DNA from: Acanthamoeba lenticulata
Lineage: Eukaryota > Discosea > Longamoebia > Acanthamoebidae
DNA length: 21,029 nt
NCBI GenBank assembly: GCA_002179805.1
Contig: NAVB01001890.1
Coordinates: forward strand, 1-21,029
Direction of reading: 5' to 3'
Below, one piece after another: positions 17,596 to 21,029 of the stretch. Both the position numbers and the translations under genes were made by a program. Under the pieces are notes generated by a model. The model was given only the letters and a program-made list of their open reading frames with translations. It was not told where the DNA came from and ran no database searches. Position 1 is the first letter of the stretch. Each line of letters begins with the position of its first letter.

Positions 17596-19166
17596 ATGGA
17601 CCTGTGCGCAACAGAACGTTGTGGCGCAAGTCGCTTGAAGCGACCTCTCGACACGGTTTCTACGGCAGACGTCGTTGACGCCATGGACGTGGAGCTCCTT
17701 AAGGACAGCGAAGAAACACAACAGAAAATGAAGAAGCCTCGTGTTTCCCTTCTACTTCCCCCGTACTCCCTCCCTCTTCAACCACCTTCTGCTTCGTCGT
17801 TTTCCTCTGTTTGTGGCCTCGTTACGGGGCCTAATGCGTCCATCCCCGAATCAGGGCGCCTTCGACCGAGGCAGCCGCGGCAGAGGCGGAGGAGCTCCAC
17901 CGCACGGCCCTGCGCATACTCGCCCACAGCAACGGCAAGCGCCAAGAGCAGTACGAGAAGCGCGCCGCCGTGTTGCTGATCTCTGCCGCCCTGCTTGGCC
18001 ATGCCGACGCGCAGGCGCGCGTGGAGCGCATGGCCCAAGAGAGCTTGCAGACGATCGAGTCCGACGTCGACGTGTTGGGCGAAGCCGCCGCGCACGGCCA
18101 CGCCTTTGCCCAGTTTGTGATCGGCCAGATGCATGATCAGCGCCTCGGCGTCAACTTTCCCGAGGCCGCTGATGCGCTACGCTGGTTCCGCGCGGCCGCG
18201 CAACAAGGCCACGCCGCCGCGCAGTGCAGTTTGGCCATCATGTACGAGGAGGGCGAGGGCATGGACCAGCCCGACTACCAAGAGGCGGTGCGCTGGTACC
18301 TCGAGGCCGCAAGGCAAGGCCATGCCCAAGCGCAGTGCAATCTGGGCGTCATGTACCAACTGGGCCAGGGCGTGGCCCAGAGCGAGCAAGAGGCCGTGCG
18401 CTGGTCCCTCGAGGCCGCAAGGCAAGGCAATGCCCATGCGCAGTGCAATCTGGGCGTCATGTACGAACAAGGCCAGGGCGTGGCCCAGAGCGAGCAAGAG
18501 GCCGTGCGCTGGTTCCGCGAGGCCGCGCAACAAGGCCACGTCAAGGCTCAGTACAATTTGGCCTGCATGTACCAGGAGGGCCGAGGCCCGGCCGGTCGAA
18601 GCGACGAGGAGGCCTTTCGGTGGTTCCTCGAAGCTGCCGAGCAAGGCAATGTCAATGCCCAGTTCAATCTGGCCCTCATGTACAGCGAGGGGAGGCACGC
18701 TGACGCGCAAGGGCCCAACTTTGAAAAGGCCGTGCGCTGGTTCAGCGAGGCCGCACGCCAAGGCGACGCGGCCGCCAAGTTCTACTCGGCACGAATGTGC
18801 AAGAAGGGCCTCGGCATGGCGGCGCCCAATCGGGATTTCGCCGTGCGCCTCTTTGGCCTGGCCGCCCTCCAGGACCACGTCCCCGCGCAGCGCAATCTGG
18901 GCGCCATGTTCGAGGAGGACCGTGACTACAAACTAGCCATGCACTGGTACCGCCAGGCCGCAGACAAGGGCGACGCGCGCGCGCAGTTCCGACTGGGCCG
19001 GATGTACGGACAAGGCCACGGCGAGGCGGCGGACAAAGGCGAGGAAGCGCGCAAGTGGCTCAGCAAGGCAGCGGAGCAAGGATTTGGCCAAGCCATCGCT
19101 GCGTTGTCTGCCCTGGACGGGCAAGGGCGAAGTGATTTGAGTGCCGAAGAGCAGCGTTGCTTGTGA
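17596..19166 (+). CDS. Sel1-repeat (TPR-like) protein
   Basis: Predicted 492-residue solenoid protein with about nine Sel1 repeats; such proteins act as scaffolds. Two exons, 17596-17762 and 17855-19166, join in phase 2 (CC|GTACTC donor, GAATCAG acceptor). The N-terminal 55 residues are hydrophilic with a KKPR patch; a helical stretch (AEAEELHRTALRILAH) follows. From about residue 130 the repeats run with period about 36 residues: AxxGHAxAQxNLGxMYExGxG...AVRWxxEAA. The two repeats at 18301-18516 are nearly identical in DNA, indicating recent duplication. There is no signal peptide or membrane segment, so a cytosolic role is likelier than the ER role of Sel1/Hrd3. Sel1 genes are abundant in Acanthamoeba genomes; the partner is unknown. 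A possible AATAAA signal (GGAAATAAAGACC) lies at about 19210. Confidence 0.88.
18301..18516 (+). repeat. two near-identical 108-bp Sel1 repeat units
   Basis: Units 18301-18408 and 18409-18516 differ at only a handful of bases, and much less than from the other repeats of the same gene. The period is 36 codons. This is a recent in-frame tandem duplication. Confidence 0.8.
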
Positions 19167-19326
19167 GCTATGCAAGATGGCGGATTGGTGGAAAAAAACA
19201 TGTTTTCGATGGAAATAAAGACCTGGGAGAAATGCTCGTTTTATCTGTTCTTTGTTCTTGCTGAATAGACGCAATTTGAAAGCGTGCAATTCAAGTGGGG
19301 TCTTCACCCAAGTTGGCTCTCTCTCT

Positions 19327-20236
19327 CTACCAGTTCTTGCCATCGCACTCGGGGTAGCACTGGCGCTCCTTGGGGCACCACTCGCCAGCGGCCAGGTACT
19401 TGCCGTACGAGTCCGGGTAGCAGCCGTTGCCATCAGCGTAGAGGACCTGACCGTAGCCAAACTCCTTGGGGTAGCAGCCGCGGCCGTCACGGTAGAACCA
19501 GGTCTTGCCGATCTTGCGCGGGCAGCAGCCATTGCCGTCCTTCCACTGGTAGCCTGGGCACTGCTTGTTCTCCTCTGACGTGGTCTTGGGCGGGTAGTAC
19601 TGTGTGGTGGTCTTCTCCTCGCTCGTGGTCTTAGGAGGGTAGTAGTGCGTAGTGGTCTTCTCCTCGCTCGTGGTCTTGGGCGGATAGTACTTGGTGGTCG
19701 TCTCGTACTCCTCCTTGGTGGTGGTCTTCGGGGGGTAGTACTGGGTCGTGGTCTTCTCCTCGCTGGTCGTCTTGGGCGGGTAGTACTGGGTCGTGGTCTT
19801 GTACTCCTCCTTGGTAGTGGTCTTGGGCGGGTAGTACTCGCTGGTGGTCTGGTACTTGGGCGGGATGCAGCGCTCGTAGCACTTGCGCTCATGCGGGCAG
19901 TACTTGCCAGCGTCGAGGTATTCGCCCTTCTCGTCCGGGTAGCACCTGACCAGGACCAACCACCCCATTAGCACCTTCAAGTGGTAGTAGTAGTAGTAGA
20001 AGAACGCAGGGGAGGCGATACCCAGAGCCATCGGCGTAGAAGACGCCGCAGCCGACGTCCTTGGGATAGCACTTGTTGCCGTCGCGGTAGTAGCCGTGGT
20101 AGTTGATGATGTCCGGGCAGCAGCCCTTACCGTCGGGCCAGTAGCCGCCTTCGCAGGGGCCGCCGTAGCCGTCGGCCAGAGCGCTGGCAGCCACGGCCAG
20201 CACGAGGCCGAGGATGACGATGAACGTCCTCTTCAT
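19327..20236 (-). CDS. secreted two-domain 8-Cys protein, Leo-lectin-like cyst-wall candidate
   Basis: Predicted 277-residue secreted protein. Two exons, 20236-20022 and 19945-19327, join in phase 2 and rebuild GSGCYPDEKG, which matches NGCYPDSYGK in the second domain. Signal peptide: MKRTFIVILGLVLAVAASALA. Two homologous Cys-rich domains follow, each with a CC pair and the order GxCC, YRDGxxCYPK, FYADGxGCYPD / VLYADGNGCYPD, CP-x-ERxCY-x2-C; domain 2 has eight cysteines, domain 1 nine. Between them is a spacer of six YYPPKTT(S/T) repeats rich in Thr, Lys, Glu and Tyr. As I recall it, this plan (signal peptide, two 8-Cys domains, Thr/Lys-rich spacer in one class) is that of Acanthamoeba Leo lectins, abundant cellulose-binding proteins of the cyst wall; assignment to that family is inference. 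The Tyr/Pro repeats could be cross-linked or glycosylated. Expression during encystment would be expected. Confidence 0.78.
19572..19865 (-). repeat. spacer of six YYPPKTT repeats
   Basis: Coding tandem repeats in the Leo-like gene. Six copies of YYPPKTT alternate with TKEEY(K/E)TTT and SEEKTTT, giving a period of 15 or 17 residues. DNA copies are very similar, so repeat number probably varies between strains. Confidence 0.85.
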
Positions 20237-20682
20237 ATCTCACTGTTGATTGGGAGCTTGTTGTAGTTGTTGTTGCACTTGCAGCTGTGGAGGTAGAGCG
20301 AGAGAGCTGGCTTGTTTGTGCGCGTTGTTGCTGTTGTTGTTGCTGATTTGAAGCTGCACAGGCCGGGCTGGATTTAAACCACGACGTAGCCCAAGCACAT
20401 ACGTTCAACACACGCGTTACGCAGTCACCCTTCCTTGGGACCGAAAGTCATCACCATCCACTTGTAGTGGCGCGAGGGTGTGGCCCTTCTCACTTGTGCC
20501 CCGCCAGAGAAAGCGGATTCCCGCGGCTTTGGCCTGCGCTGTGCGCCGAGTCTCGAGTCACGCGCCAAAACAGTTTCGAGTTCAAATCCGTGGCCAAAAA
20601 AATTATAAAAATTTGGCGAACAAAAAATCCAGATTTTTTGAGGAATGTGCGGAATGAATGGCATGCCGGTGTATGGCCGCGT
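20237..20682. other. intergenic region upstream of the Leo-like gene and downstream of hisG
   Basis: 446 bp without a supported gene. On the minus strand about 130 bp before ATG 20236 there is a TTTAAA (near 20374) that could be a TATA-like box, followed by CAA-rich leader sequence. Near the hisG end an imperfect GCCAAA...TTTGGC palindrome spans about 20593-20617, and a perfect hairpin CAAAAAAT-CCAG-ATTTTTTG spans 20621-20640; these may belong to 3' processing signals. Confidence 0.35.
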
Positions 20683-21029
20683 TTAGATGATGACCTGCTT
20701 CAGTTCGGTGACGATCACGTCGGAGCCGCCGTTGGCCTTGATCCACGGGATGAGCTTCACCTGTTTTGTATTTATGTGTTAATGTTTTGATAAATAAAAA
20801 TAATGATTCATATTTATATTTTATTGATATTTTCGTTTTAATAAATGATTATTGATAAGGGCATTGGAGGCGTACGAGGGACTTGCGCGGGATGACGGAG
20901 CGCACGGCAAAGCCGTCGTCGCCGAAGAGGGTAGAGATGGTGGGCCGCTTCATGCTGGGCAGGCCTGCGATCACCGCCTCCAAGCACGCCTTGTTCTCCA
21001 CTGTTGATGTCGACGATGGCGATGAGTCG
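20683..21029 (-). CDS. hisG: ATP phosphoribosyltransferase (HisG), C-terminal exons
   Basis: First enzyme of histidine synthesis, joining ATP and PRPP. Only the 3' end is in the window. Last exon 20760-20683 (VKLIPWIKANGGSDVIVTELKQ, cited as LIPWIKANGGSDVIVTEL, then stop TAA 20685-20683) joins in phase 0 across an AT-rich intron 20875-20761 to an exon starting beyond the right edge or near 20997 and ending at 20876. That exon reads ACLEAVIAGLPSMKRPTIS...GFAVRSVIPRKSL. The order LPxxxxPTIS, then Ala-Val, Ile-Pro-Trp-Ile-Lys, Gly-Gly-Ser-Asp-Val-Ile-Val matches the C-terminal regulatory domain of long-form HisG, which binds histidine as feedback inhibitor. The frame is open to the window edge, but an intron may end at CAACAG near 20998. 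Confidence 0.82.

Noticed and set aside
18177..18878. Long minus-strand open frame opposite the Sel1 gene
   Set aside because: It mirrors the repeat periodicity of the GC-rich sense strand and has no independent domain; the plus strand shows clear Sel1 motifs.
19572..19865. Regular repeats that could suggest a CRISPR array
   Set aside because: The units are coding, contiguous and lack unique spacers; they translate to YYPPKTT repeats.
20500..20600. tRNA-like B box (GTTCAAATC at 20580-20588)
   Set aside because: The flanking bases do not form a T stem and no A box or acceptor stem is found at the right distance.

Overview
The window looks like nuclear DNA of a free-living amoeba, most probably Acanthamoeba or a close relative. 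Exons are GC-rich, introns are short (mostly about 50-115 bp), T-rich and GT...AG, and intergenic gaps are small. The gene content also fits: F-box and F-box/WD40 genes, a Sel1-repeat gene, a Costars actin regulator, a two-domain 8-Cys secreted protein like Acanthamoeba cyst-wall Leo lectins, and glycosylated single-pass surface proteins. No search was run. Assignments come from reading motifs and from checking that splice phases join without stops.

Layout. 1-1535 (-): 5' part of an F-box gene running off the left edge. 1682-2376 (+): decayed F-box pseudogene. 2651-6117 (+): 15-exon type I membrane protein whose ectodomain is largely made of one-exon repeats. 6320-8256 (-): F-box/WD40 gene, 8 exons. 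9044-9469 (-): Costars gene, 3 exons. 9849-11435 (+): second membrane protein sharing its membrane-proximal module with the first. About 11512-13296: AT-rich piggyBac-type transposon with inverted repeats, spliced transposase exons and one frameshift. 13358-15383 (+): protein with about 32 cysteines and a C-terminal BRCT-like domain. 15403-17465 (-): ARH1-type ADP-ribosylarginine hydrolase with a C-terminal NZF/RanBP2 zinc finger. 17596-19166 (+): Sel1-repeat protein. 19327-20236 (-): Leo-lectin-like cyst-wall candidate. 20683-21029 (-): C-terminal exons of ATP phosphoribosyltransferase (HisG).

Neighbours are mostly convergent or divergent pairs; no operon logic applies. Two surface-protein genes bracket the F-box/WD40 and Costars genes. 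The hydrolase and Sel1 genes share a 130-bp divergent promoter region, and the Cys-rich/BRCT gene and the hydrolase converge with stop codons only 19 bp apart.

Most notable: (1) the hydrolase keeps both metal-binding motifs of ARH1 and carries an NZF finger with the Thr-Phe...Met residues that bind ubiquitin, suggesting an eraser of arginine-ADP-ribosylated ubiquitin or ubiquitinated targets, plausible in an amoeba that hosts Legionella; (2) the exon-per-coil surface receptor and its paralogue with a swapped N-terminal head; (3) the piggyBac element with an internal SAP-like segment.
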